64,000 nucleotides of DNA from Pseudomonas paralactis (GTDB lineage: Bacteria > Pseudomonadota > Gammaproteobacteria > Pseudomonadales > Pseudomonadaceae), in NCBI RefSeq assembly GCF_001439735.1, contig NZ_JYLN01000011.1, positions 114,366 through 178,365 on the forward strand, written 5' to 3'. Under the pieces are notes generated by a model that made no database searches, was not told the DNA's origin, and saw only the letters and a list, made by a program, of their open reading frames with translations. Numbering within the stretch: the stretch's first letter is position 1; each line of letters begins with the position of its first letter. The translations under genes and the position numbers were made by a program. Below, piece by piece: positions 43,527-52,564 of this stretch.

Positions 43527-44585
43527 TCAGGCGTTGCCGGCCAGTTTCAACCGTGCAGCCTGGGTGAAGTCGAGCATACGCTTGAGCGGTCGCACCGCCT
43601 GCGGAATCACCGCCGGCTCGACGAAGATCTCATTACTGCCCTCACGCAAACATTGCAACGTACGCTCCAGCGTATTCATCGCCATCCACGGGCAGTGCGC
43701 GCAGCTGCGGCAGGCTGCGCCGTTACCGGCGGTGGGCGCTTCGACGAAGACTTTGTCCGGGCACAGCTGCTGCATCTTGTAGAAGATGCCGCGGTCGGTG
43801 GCAACGATAAAGGTCTTGTTCGGCAAGCGCTGCGCCGCAGCGATCAGTTGGCTGGTGGAACCCACCGCGTCCGCCAGTTCGATCACCGAAGTCGGTGACT
43901 CCGGGTGCACCAGGATCGCCGCATCCGGGTACAGCGCCTTCATGTCTTCCAGCTGCTTGGATTTGAACTCTTCGTGCACGATGCAGGCGCCGTCCCACAG
44001 CAGCATGTCGGCCCCGGTCTGACGCTGGATGTAGGTGCCCAGGTGTTTGTCCGGGCCCCAGATAATGGTCTCGCCGTTGTCCATCAGGCTCTCGACGATT
44101 TCCAGTGCGCAGCTGGAGGTCACCACCCAATCGGCACGGGCTTTGACCGCGGCCGAGGTGTTGGCATACACCACCACGGTGCGCTCGGGATGTTGATCAC
44201 AAAATGCGGAAAACTCATCCACCGGGCAACCCAGGTCCAGGGAGCAGGTCGCTTCCAGGGTCGGCATCAGGATGCGTTTTTCCGGGGTGAGGATCTTGGC
44301 GGTCTCCCCCATGAATCGCACACCGGCCACCAGCACGGTCTTGGCTGGGTGGGCAGCGCCGAAGCGGGCCATTTCCAGGGAGTCGGAAACACAGCCGCCG
44401 GTCTCTTCGGCCAGGGCCTGAATCACCGGGTCGCAATAGAAGTGGGCGACCAACACCGCGTCCTGAGCCTTGAGCTCGGCGGCGATGGCAGTGCGCAAGC
44501 TTGCCTCCTCAGCAGCGCTGAGCACCTTGGGCTGTTTGGCGTCGAGGTGGGCTTGAACCAGTAGGCGTTCGGAAATGTGCGTCAT
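43527..44585 (-). CDS. nadA: Quinolinate synthase A
   Basis: This 352-residue iron-sulphur enzyme condenses iminoaspartate with dihydroxyacetone phosphate to quinolinate in NAD synthesis. The Cys ligands of the [4Fe-4S] cluster sit in conserved settings: MPTLEATCSLDLGC, ACRSCAHCPWM and SSCALEIVE. Family markers such as VAHFYCDP and NTSAAVKA are present. ATG 44585 (MTHISERLL) is chosen; the frame is open to 44687 but without homology. Monocistronic here. Confidence 0.96.
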   Translation of the reverse strand: MTHISERLLVQAHLDAKQPKVLSAAEEASLRTAIAAELKAQDAVLVAHFYCDPVIQALAEETGGCVSDSLEMARFGAAHPAKTVLVAGVRFMGETAKILTPEKRILMPTLEATCSLDLGCPVDEFSAFCDQHPERTVVVYANTSAAVKARADWVVTSSCALEIVESLMDNGETIIWGPDKHLGTYIQRQTGADMLLWDGACIVHEEFKSKQLEDMKALYPDAAILVHPESPTSVIELADAVGSTSQLIAAAQRLPNKTFIVATDRGIFYKMQQLCPDKVFVEAPTAGNGAACRSCAHCPWMAMNTLERTLQCLREGSNEIFVEPAVIPQAVRPLKRMLDFTQAARLKLAGNA

Positions 44586-45057
44586 GTTCGCAAGACCTGC
44601 AGGCGCAGTAGCGCGAAAGTCGAGTGTACCACCGGCTCGGGAGCCCTTCGGGCGCCGCCGGACGAAGTGTTTTTGTTCATCAAGCACGGGTAAAGCTTAA
44701 AGCTGCGCAAGGCTACAGAATATCCAATGGATTCAAAAGCCTAATCTGGCAACGAAGCAAGCTGCCGTGCCTCGATCGCACCGCGACGATTAAGCGCCTT
44801 CTGAACAACAATCAAAGCTTCCCCTTCCCCACTCAGGCTTCTCGAAACTCAGGAATATCGGGCCTGAACGACTCGCCTCGCACCAAAAATGTGCACAAAG
44901 ACACTTAATTACACGACCTTTCTTACGTTTTGTGTGATAAATCCTACAACGATGTAACAAACCGTCTACCACTCACTCAAGTGTGGCAAGCCCCGCTGAG
45001 TTCACCGTTTGGCTCGGGCGGATGCATCGCGTGTATTTCTACGTTTAAGGAAGTCGA
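44586..45057. other. Intergenic region between nadA and tpsB
   Basis: This 472-base region contains the divergent promoters of nadA and the two-partner secretion pair. It is AT-richer from 44800 to 44960. No repeat of the REP type and no convincing gene was found; a frame at 44624-44908 lacks an RBS. AAGGA for tpsB ends 5 bases before its GTG. Confidence 0.5.
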
Positions 45058-46773
45058 GTGCCACATCAGCTCTCAACCGCACACCTGTGTTGTACCCGGA
45101 AACTGGGCCTCGCCCTGCTCTGCCTGTGGGCGCTGCCGGTGGCTGCCGCCGATGGCCCGCAGCCCGGCCAGGAAGCGCTGCGCTTGCAGCAGCAACAGCA
45201 GCGCGATTTGCAGCAATTACAACTGGAGCAACGCCAGCGTCAAATGCAGCGCGGCAGTTTCGGCACGCAACCGGCCACACCGGCCTTGCCAAAAGAGGCT
45301 GCCCAGGATGAACGTTGCTGGCCCCTGAACGGTACGCGTCTGGCCGGCGTTACGCTGTTCACCCGCAGCGAGCTGGATAAACACATCGAGCCCTACGTGG
45401 CCGCTTGCATGGGCGTCACACAGATCAACCGCCTGCTGGCGCAGATCACCCAGCTGTACGTCGACGCGGGTTATATCGCCAGCCGGCCGTACCTGATCAG
45501 TGCGCCGGCCGCCGGGCAACCCTTGGATATTCATGTCGAAGAAGGCTACCTGGAGGCCATCGAGCTGGCCGACCAAAGCCTGCCGGTGTCGCTGGGCGGG
45601 GCATTCCCCGGGATGCTCGGCAAGCCGCTGAACCTGCGCGACCTGGAGCAGGGGCTGGACCAGCTCAACCGCCTGCGCTCGGTGGACCTGACCGCGGACA
45701 TCGCCCCCGGCAGCACAGCGGGCGCCTCGCGCATCATCCTGCGCTCGCGCAGCAGTGCCTCGCGCTGGGCGCTCGGGCTTGGGGTGGATAACCTCGGCAG
45801 CGCCGGCACCGGGCGTGATCGCAACGCCATCAGCTTGAGCCTGGACAGCCCGTTGCAAATCAACGATTCGCTCAACCTGAGCTTCAGCGACACGCTCAAC
45901 CATGGGCCGCGCTACAGCCGCAGCCACAGCCTGTTCTACTCCGTCCCTTACGGTTACTGGACCTACAGCCTGTTCGCCAGCCATGCCGAATACCGTTCAC
46001 CGTTCAAGCTCAGCCGTACGACGCTTTACAACAGTGGCCGCACCGATCAGCTCAGCCTGCGCAGCGACCGCGTGCTGTGGCGCGACCAGGGCCATCAACT
46101 GAGCGCCAACCTGCAACTGGCGTACAAAGACGTCGACAGTTACCTGCAAAAGGCTCGCCTGGACATTCAGAGCCCGACGCTGACGGTAGCCGAAGCGGGC
46201 CTGAACCTGTTCTGGCTCAACAGTGCGGTGTGGAACCTGGACGTCAATTACGCCCAGGGCCTGACCTGGTTCGGCGCCGATCGGGATGCCGACCAGGTAC
46301 AGAAAAACCGCCCCAAGGCGCAGTTCCACAAGTACCGCGCCAACCTCACCCAATGGCGCAACGGCCAATGGTCAGCGCAGCCGTGGCAGTGGCAAAGCCA
46401 GCTGTCGGTGCAGTACAGCCCGGATGCACTACCTGCCATCGAACAGCTGCTGATCACCGATGACTCGGCCGTGCGTGGCTACCGCGAAAACAGCAGCTCC
46501 GGCGCCATTGGCGCGGTGTGGCGCAACACCTTGCGCCTGCCGCTTAACACGAACTTGCCAGTGAAGATCACCCCGCGCCTGGGCCTGGACAACGCTTGGG
46601 TCAAGCACGAATACGGCGCTCGGAGCCAACGCCTGAGCGGCGCCAGCGCGGGGCTCAACCTGAGCTGGAAGAACGTGCAACTGGACTTCGATTACCAACG
46701 CAACCTCAACACCCCCACAGGTTTTCGCCAGGAGCCGGAGGTCTGGCTGACACGCCTGAGCCTGCAAATATGA
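45058..46773 (+). CDS. Two-partner secretion transporter (TpsB, ShlB/FhaC family)
   Basis: This 571-residue outer-membrane protein has a signal sequence (GLALLCLWALPVAAADG), a Gln-rich helix (residues about 40-65), POTRA domains (about 95-235) and a 16-strand beta-barrel ending in LTRLSLQI. The conserved loop-6 motif VRGY is at residues 472-475. It exports the TpsA protein encoded 106 bases downstream. Length agrees with ShlB (557). The start is GTG 45058. Confidence 0.93.
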   Translation: MPHQLSTAHLCCTRKLGLALLCLWALPVAAADGPQPGQEALRLQQQQQRDLQQLQLEQRQRQMQRGSFGTQPATPALPKEAAQDERCWPLNGTRLAGVTLFTRSELDKHIEPYVAACMGVTQINRLLAQITQLYVDAGYIASRPYLISAPAAGQPLDIHVEEGYLEAIELADQSLPVSLGGAFPGMLGKPLNLRDLEQGLDQLNRLRSVDLTADIAPGSTAGASRIILRSRSSASRWALGLGVDNLGSAGTGRDRNAISLSLDSPLQINDSLNLSFSDTLNHGPRYSRSHSLFYSVPYGYWTYSLFASHAEYRSPFKLSRTTLYNSGRTDQLSLRSDRVLWRDQGHQLSANLQLAYKDVDSYLQKARLDIQSPTLTVAEAGLNLFWLNSAVWNLDVNYAQGLTWFGADRDADQVQKNRPKAQFHKYRANLTQWRNGQWSAQPWQWQSQLSVQYSPDALPAIEQLLITDDSAVRGYRENSSSGAIGAVWRNTLRLPLNTNLPVKITPRLGLDNAWVKHEYGARSQRLSGASAGLNLSWKNVQLDFDYQRNLNTPTGFRQEPEVWLTRLSLQI

Positions 46774-46879
46774 ACCACCGCTGTTTTTAGCCTGAGACAA
46801 CCGCCGTACCTGACCACCACAGCAGCGTTGCAACGAACAACGCACGTCGCGGATCAGCCAACACAGAGCGAGAATATTT

Positions 46880-49800
46880 ATGCCGACTACTTCACACAGC
46901 TTTCACCTCTCCCCCCAGGGCAAACTGCGCTGGGCCATTGCCAGCCTGTTTCTGCTGCCACAGCTGGTACTGGCTGGCGGCGTGACCGTCGTCACAGGCC
47001 CCGGCGGCACGCCGCAGCTGCAAGACCAGGGCGGTGTACCCATCGTCAACATCGTCGCGCCGAATGCCGGCGGCCTGTCCCATAACCAGTTTCTGGACTA
47101 CAACGTCGACCGCCAGGGCCTGGTGTTGAACAACGCCTTGCAGGCCGGCCAGTCCCAACTGGCCGGGCAACTGGCGGCCAACCCGCAGTTCCAGGGCCAG
47201 GCGGCGAGCGTGATCCTCAACGAAGTGATCAGCCGCAATGCCTCGGCCCTCAACGGCGCCCAAGAGATTTTCGGCCAGGCTGCCGATTATGTGCTGGCCA
47301 ACCCCAACGGCATTTCGGTCAATGGCGGCAGTTTCATCAACACCCCGAATGCCAACCTGGTGGTGGGCCGCCCGGAACTCAACGACGGCAAGCTGCAAGC
47401 CTTGAGCACCCGCGATGCCAATGGCCAACTGACGATTCAGGGCCAGGGCCTGCATAACCGCGAGGGTTCCATCAACCTGATCGCGCCACGCATCGACAGC
47501 GAGGGTCGCCTCAGTGCTCGTGACCAATTGAACCTCACGGTCGGTCGCAACCAGGTGGATTTCGCCAGCGGCGAGGTGCGTCAGGTCGACCCGGTCGGCA
47601 AGACCCAGGACCAACGCATCGACGCGCGCCTGTTCGGGGCGATGCAGGCCGGGCGGATCAATATCATCAGCACCGCCGAAGGGGCCGGGGTGCGTGTGGG
47701 TGGCGTGCAGGTGCAAGGCGCTGACGGGGTGAAAATCCGTTCGGCGGGCGACCTCGACATCAGCGGCCAGGTGCATGCCAACAGCCTCGACGCCACCCGC
47801 GCCGGGGTACAGAGCCGCCAGGGCGATATCGACTTGCACAGCGCCAATGACTTGAACCTCGCCGCCACCGACGTGAGCGGGCGCAACGTCAAACTCGATG
47901 CCGGGCGCAACCTCACCCTCAGCAGCCTGGAAAGCCGCAAGCTGCAGGAAAAACGCGAACAGTGGAACAACAGCAACTTCCTGTTCACCTACGAAACCTA
48001 CGACCGCACCACCACCGACAAGGATTCGCGCCAGCACGGCAACACGCTCGTCGCGCAACAGGACGCGGCGCTGTCTTCCGGCGCCAAGGCCGACATCAAA
48101 GCCAGCCACGTCGAAGCAGGCAACAACTTGCGCGTCAACAGCGGCGCCGACCTTCAGGTGAACGCCGCTACCGAAACCCATGAGACCCGTGATCAGGGCA
48201 ACCACCGCAAGCACCTGTGGAAAGCCAACTGGGACAAATCCAGCAGCGAACAGCGCAGCATCACCAGCAGCCTCAAGGCCGGCAACACGCTGGCGCTGAC
48301 CAGTAAACAGACACTGCAATTGCAGGGCGCCGAGCTGAAAACCCCAGGGGACATTCAGTTGGCAGGCCGCAAGGTGGAGATCGCCAGCGCCAGCCGTACC
48401 CAAAGCAGCAGCGACAACACCTACGCAGGCGACCTTACCGGCGGCAGCTTCTTCGGCAAGAACGGCGACGGCAACCAGGGCAAGACCTTGAACACCGCCA
48501 GCAAGGTGAATGCCGACGGCAAGCTGATCGTTCGCGCCGACGATGTGCGCATCAGCGGCAGCCAGGCCCGAGGCGGCAAGCAGGCCAGTGTCATCAGCGA
48601 CAAAGGCTCGCTGGTGATCGACGGCGTACAAGACACCTCCCACGACAACCGCTACAGCAACGACAGTAAATTCTTCGGCATCTCCAAGGATGAAAGCCGC
48701 AAAAACCTCAAGGACAGCACCGTGGTTGCCAGCAACCTGCGCTCAGACAGCAACCTCAAGCTGCAAAGCGCCAGGGACATCACCGTAAGCGGCTCTCAGG
48801 TGACCGCCGCAGGTGAACTGCAAGCGGATGCCAAGGGCGATATCAAGGTCGTTGCGGCGCAGAACACTGCCCACGACACCACCAGCACCCATACCCGCGG
48901 CTTCGATGGCTACGCCAAGCAAACTGAAGGTGTCAGCCGCCAGTACCGTGCGGGCCTGAGCTATGAAGACCAGCAGCAAACCCGTCAGACCGACACCACC
49001 GGGCAGCAGACGTCCAGCCTCAACGGCGCCAGTGTGGCGGTTAGCGCCGGTGGCGATGTCAGCATCACCGGATCCCACCTCAAGGCCACCGAAGGCGATG
49101 CGAGCCTGAGCGGCAAAAACGTCGAGCTGTTGGCTGCCCACGACAAGCGCAGCGAAGCCGTCGACAAAACCACCACCGGCGGCAGTTTCTACTACACCGG
49201 CGGCATTGATCGGGCAGGCAATGGCGCTCAGTTCAGCCACCAGAGCAGCCACGACACCACTGAAAAAACCACCGCGCAAACCAGCACCGTAGCCGCGGCC
49301 GGCAAGCTGATCATCAACGCTGGCAACACCTTCACCAGCGAGGGCGCACAAGCCAAGGCCGGCACCGAGTTGCGCGTCAACGCAGGCCGGATCGACAACC
49401 TGGCCGCCCAGTCCACCGAGACCAGCACCCACAAGCAAAACGGCTGGAGCGCCGATGTCGGCGCCAACGTGGAATACAAAGGCATTACCCGCCCGATCGA
49501 AAAAGCCGTCGAAGGCGTGGCCCAGGCCAAGTTCCACCAGCCGGGTTTGCTGGACGCATTCGAACAGCCCAACGTCGGGCTGGATGTGGAAGTGGGGCAT
49601 ACCCACAGCACCCGCACACAACAGGACAGCACCGCCGTGGTCAGCCAGTTCAGTGGTGCCACGGTGCAGGTCGATATCGCCGGCAAGTTGCAGGATGAGG
49701 GCACGCAATACCGCGCCACCGATGGCGGGCTGACCATCAATGCGGGCGAGCATGTGGCCAAGGCGGCGGCCAATACCCACAGCAGCAGCGAGCAAGGCGT

Positions 49801-51835
49801 GGACGCCAAGGTCGGCGTGCGGGTCTACACCACCACCGGAGAGGATGTGAATGTACGCGGCAGCGGCAGCGGCGGCAGCCGTGATATACGCCAAGCCGGC
49901 AGCACGGCGGTGGTCGGCAGCTACGCGGGCACCCAGGGCGTGAGCATCCAGACCCAGGGCGATGCGAGTTATGAAGGCAGCCAGTTCAACGGCGGCCAGG
50001 CAGGCGTCAACCTCAAGACCGGCGGCGAGTTGGCGCTCAACCAGGCCAACGACACCCAGAGCAACACCAGCAGCACGTTGCGCGGTAACGCGTCACTGAC
50101 CGTGGGCACCGCGCCCGGCGCCAATGGCACCAACATCAACCTCGGTGCCGGTGTGCAATTGGATAATCAGCGCCTGGACACCCAAGACAGCCAGGCCCAC
50201 GTCGCGACGCTCCAGGGCAACGGGCCGATCCAACTCGGCAGCGGCGGCGACATGACCCTGCAAGGCACGCAGATCGGCAGCGCCGCCGCCAAGACCGGCG
50301 ATATCAGCCTCAATGCCGGCGGTAAGTTGGACCTGCAAGCCGCCACCAACCGCCACGTCAGCAGCGGCAGCAACCTGGGCGGCGGCCTGACACTCGGCGC
50401 CGGTAAGACCAGCAGCGCCGAAAGCAGCAGCAAGACCGGTAACCTCAGCGCCAATTTCAACATCGGCAAGGTGGCCGAAGATGATCAGAGCGTGGCCGTC
50501 GGGCAACTGCACAGCAACGACAAGGTCAGCCTCGCCAGCGGCGCTGATGCAACCGATGCCATCCACTTGCAGGGCACTCAGGTCAGCGCAGCCAGCGTTA
50601 GCCTCGATGCGCAAAACGGCGGCATCCTGCAAGAGTCTGCGCAATCGACCCAGGCCCATGGCAACTGGGGCGTGACCCTGGGGGCAGGGGGCAGCGTCGG
50701 CAAAACCACCTTGGCCGACGCAGGTGAACACGAGACACCCAAGACCCAGCGCGGCATCAATGGGCGGGTCAAGGTCGATGTGGATCACTTGCAAGGCACC
50801 ACGCAGCACAACAGCGTGATCACGACGGGTGACGTCACCCTCAACAGTGCTGGCGATACCCACCTGGCCGGAGCGCGTATCGACGCCGACAAGGTGCACG
50901 GCACGGTGGGCGGCGACCTCGTCGTCGAAAGCCGCAAGGATCAGGTCAACAGCACCCAGGTAAATGTCGACGCCAGGCTGGATGTCGAAAAAAACCAGCC
51001 GGGGGTGGTGGATAAGCTGGCCAAAGCCAGCGGCCCACTGAAGGACAAGGTACAAGCCAAGGCTGAAGCCGCGTTCGACAAGCATCGCGACAAGCTGGAG
51101 AACGTCGTCGACAAAGGCACCGGGCACCTGGCTTCGGCCAAGGACAGCGTGGTCAACAGCGTGGTCAATGCCAAGGAGCGCCTGGGCGAAAAGCTCACCC
51201 GCAGTGGCAGCTACGACGTGAACCCGGAACCCCGTGGCGCCTTCGGTACTCGCGTGGACAAGGCCAAGGCTTACCTGGCAGACAAGACCGATGCCCTGGG
51301 CACGCGCTTGTCTGGCTTCAAGGATAAGGTCTGGCCAAAAACCAGCGACAGCTACACCGTCAGTGGCAAAGACACCACCGGCAGCAAGGTGGCCAATACC
51401 GCCGAAAGCGTGTTGTTCGGCGACAAGAGCGGCAACACCAGCTACACCCCGACCCTGTATCTGGATGTCAGCCAGGTAGCCAAAGACAGCGTCACCCAAG
51501 CGTCAGGCATTCGCGCAAGCCACGGCGTCAACCTGCTGGTGAAGGGTGATACGCAGCTCACGGGCGCGCGGATCAGTGCAACCAATGGCAAGGTCGAGCT
51601 GGGTGGCTCCAAGGTCACCGCAACCACACTGGCCGGCAGCGACTACCGCGCCGATGTCGGGCTGAACGTTTCGAAGTCACCGGTCAACCTGGCCCTGGGC
51701 GCCAAGGACGAACTGACCCAGAAACACGACTACGCCACGCGCAAGGATCAAGCCTTCAACCTGGGCCTGTTGCGAGCCGGCGGGCACAGTGAAAGCCAAA
51801 CCTTGCAGGCGGGGATTGATCAAGCCATCAACTAA
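46880..51835 (+). CDS. Filamentous haemagglutinin/haemolysin-like exoprotein (TpsA)
   Basis: This 1651-residue secreted protein has an extended signal peptide (about residues 1-33), a TPS secretion domain (about 34-280) with NPNGI at 141-145 followed by an NANL motif, and haemagglutinin-type beta-helix repeats (about 280-1340). Residues about 1365-1450 form a charged, helical segment rich in Lys, Asp and Ala unlike the rest, after which beta-helix-like sequence resumes to the end. There is no Cys. The C-terminus has no VENN motif, no toxin domain and no immunity gene after it. The size is close to ShlA/HpmA haemolysins (about 1580-1610), but adhesin function is equally possible. Confidence 0.9.
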   Translation: MPTTSHSFHLSPQGKLRWAIASLFLLPQLVLAGGVTVVTGPGGTPQLQDQGGVPIVNIVAPNAGGLSHNQFLDYNVDRQGLVLNNALQAGQSQLAGQLAANPQFQGQAASVILNEVISRNASALNGAQEIFGQAADYVLANPNGISVNGGSFINTPNANLVVGRPELNDGKLQALSTRDANGQLTIQGQGLHNREGSINLIAPRIDSEGRLSARDQLNLTVGRNQVDFASGEVRQVDPVGKTQDQRIDARLFGAMQAGRINIISTAEGAGVRVGGVQVQGADGVKIRSAGDLDISGQVHANSLDATRAGVQSRQGDIDLHSANDLNLAATDVSGRNVKLDAGRNLTLSSLESRKLQEKREQWNNSNFLFTYETYDRTTTDKDSRQHGNTLVAQQDAALSSGAKADIKASHVEAGNNLRVNSGADLQVNAATETHETRDQGNHRKHLWKANWDKSSSEQRSITSSLKAGNTLALTSKQTLQLQGAELKTPGDIQLAGRKVEIASASRTQSSSDNTYAGDLTGGSFFGKNGDGNQGKTLNTASKVNADGKLIVRADDVRISGSQARGGKQASVISDKGSLVIDGVQDTSHDNRYSNDSKFFGISKDESRKNLKDSTVVASNLRSDSNLKLQSARDITVSGSQVTAAGELQADAKGDIKVVAAQNTAHDTTSTHTRGFDGYAKQTEGVSRQYRAGLSYEDQQQTRQTDTTGQQTSSLNGASVAVSAGGDVSITGSHLKATEGDASLSGKNVELLAAHDKRSEAVDKTTTGGSFYYTGGIDRAGNGAQFSHQSSHDTTEKTTAQTSTVAAAGKLIINAGNTFTSEGAQAKAGTELRVNAGRIDNLAAQSTETSTHKQNGWSADVGANVEYKGITRPIEKAVEGVAQAKFHQPGLLDAFEQPNVGLDVEVGHTHSTRTQQDSTAVVSQFSGATVQVDIAGKLQDEGTQYRATDGGLTINAGEHVAKAAANTHSSSEQGVDAKVGVRVYTTTGEDVNVRGSGSGGSRDIRQAGSTAVVGSYAGTQGVSIQTQGDASYEGSQFNGGQAGVNLKTGGELALNQANDTQSNTSSTLRGNASLTVGTAPGANGTNINLGAGVQLDNQRLDTQDSQAHVATLQGNGPIQLGSGGDMTLQGTQIGSAAAKTGDISLNAGGKLDLQAATNRHVSSGSNLGGGLTLGAGKTSSAESSSKTGNLSANFNIGKVAEDDQSVAVGQLHSNDKVSLASGADATDAIHLQGTQVSAASVSLDAQNGGILQESAQSTQAHGNWGVTLGAGGSVGKTTLADAGEHETPKTQRGINGRVKVDVDHLQGTTQHNSVITTGDVTLNSAGDTHLAGARIDADKVHGTVGGDLVVESRKDQVNSTQVNVDARLDVEKNQPGVVDKLAKASGPLKDKVQAKAEAAFDKHRDKLENVVDKGTGHLASAKDSVVNSVVNAKERLGEKLTRSGSYDVNPEPRGAFGTRVDKAKAYLADKTDALGTRLSGFKDKVWPKTSDSYTVSGKDTTGSKVANTAESVLFGDKSGNTSYTPTLYLDVSQVAKDSVTQASGIRASHGVNLLVKGDTQLTGARISATNGKVELGGSKVTATTLAGSDYRADVGLNVSKSPVNLALGAKDELTQKHDYATRKDQAFNLGLLRAGGHSESQTLQAGIDQAIN

Positions 51836-51852
51836 CGATAATGCCCCCCCAC

Positions 51853-51952
51853 TGTAGGAGCGAGCTTGCTCGCGAAGAACGTAAACGATGACGCCGGCAT
51901 GTTTGGAGTACGCGGCGCCCTCAGGTTTTTCGCGAGCAAGCTCGCTCCTACA
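51853..51952. repeat. REP doublet, GTAGGAGC family
   Basis: Inverted copies of GTAGGAGCGAGCTTGCTCGC lie between the convergent tpsA and SRPBCC genes. This is the second member of this family in the window. Confidence 0.88.
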
Positions 51953-51954
51953 CA

Positions 51955-52422
51955 TCAGTTGAAGAGTGCCTGTACGTTCTTCATCGCGTCATCGGCAAAG
52001 CCTTGCAGGAAGGCTTCGAACGCCGGTACGTCTTCCTTGCCGCCCGTGTACGACTGGCCAATGATGGTCCAGGTCGCCAGGCTCTGGTTCGAGCCTTGTG
52101 GCACCACTTCCATCAGCGCCCACAGGTTGCCAATGTTCAGCGAGGTGTAAATCAGCGACCAGGTCATGGTCATGGCTTGGTCGTCATAGCTGTTGAGTTG
52201 CTCAACCACCACATTGCCATCCTTGAACAGCTTCTTGCGGACCGAACGCACGCCCTCGCCCGTCATTTCGATATGGGACAACGCCGGAATAAACTTCGCG
52301 AAACCGGCGAAATCTCCGACGATGCTCCACACGCTGCGCGCATCGCCATTCACGCTGACGCGGGCGACCACAGGGTTACCGACCGGGTTACGCACCAGGG
52401 TATCGGGTTCAAAACCTTGCAC
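51955..52422 (-). CDS. SRPBCC (START-like) family protein
   Basis: This 155-residue cytoplasmic protein shows the START/polyketide-cyclase pattern: VARVSVNGDARSVWSIVGDFAGFAKFIPALSHIEMTG near the N-terminus and a long C-terminal helix (AFEAFLQGFADDAMKNVQALF). The family binds hydrophobic ligands. GTG 52422 is chosen because AAGGAG lies seven bases upstream; the longer frame to 52608 has no homology. Its ligand is unknown. Confidence 0.82.
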   Translation of the reverse strand: MQGFEPDTLVRNPVGNPVVARVSVNGDARSVWSIVGDFAGFAKFIPALSHIEMTGEGVRSVRKKLFKDGNVVVEQLNSYDDQAMTMTWSLIYTSLNIGNLWALMEVVPQGSNQSLATWTIIGQSYTGGKEDVPAFEAFLQGFADDAMKNVQALFN

Positions 52423-52564
52423 GAGAAAGCTCCTTCTTTGTTCAGATGATCTCGATTGTTCGAGGCGGCTATTGTGGCACTGCGCTCCTCTGCCAATCGT
52501 GACGACCTCGACGTGGTGCTGTAGGCAATAGCGGAATATTGGCGCGGCGTCGGCGGTTTCGAGC

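Noticed and set aside
44624..44908. 94-codon frame between nadA and tpsB
   Set aside because: No RBS and lies in the divergent promoter region.
51400..51835. CDI-type toxin tail in the large TpsA protein
   Set aside because: No VENN-like motif, no nuclease or pore signature and no small immunity gene downstream; the sequence continues as beta-helix repeats to the stop.
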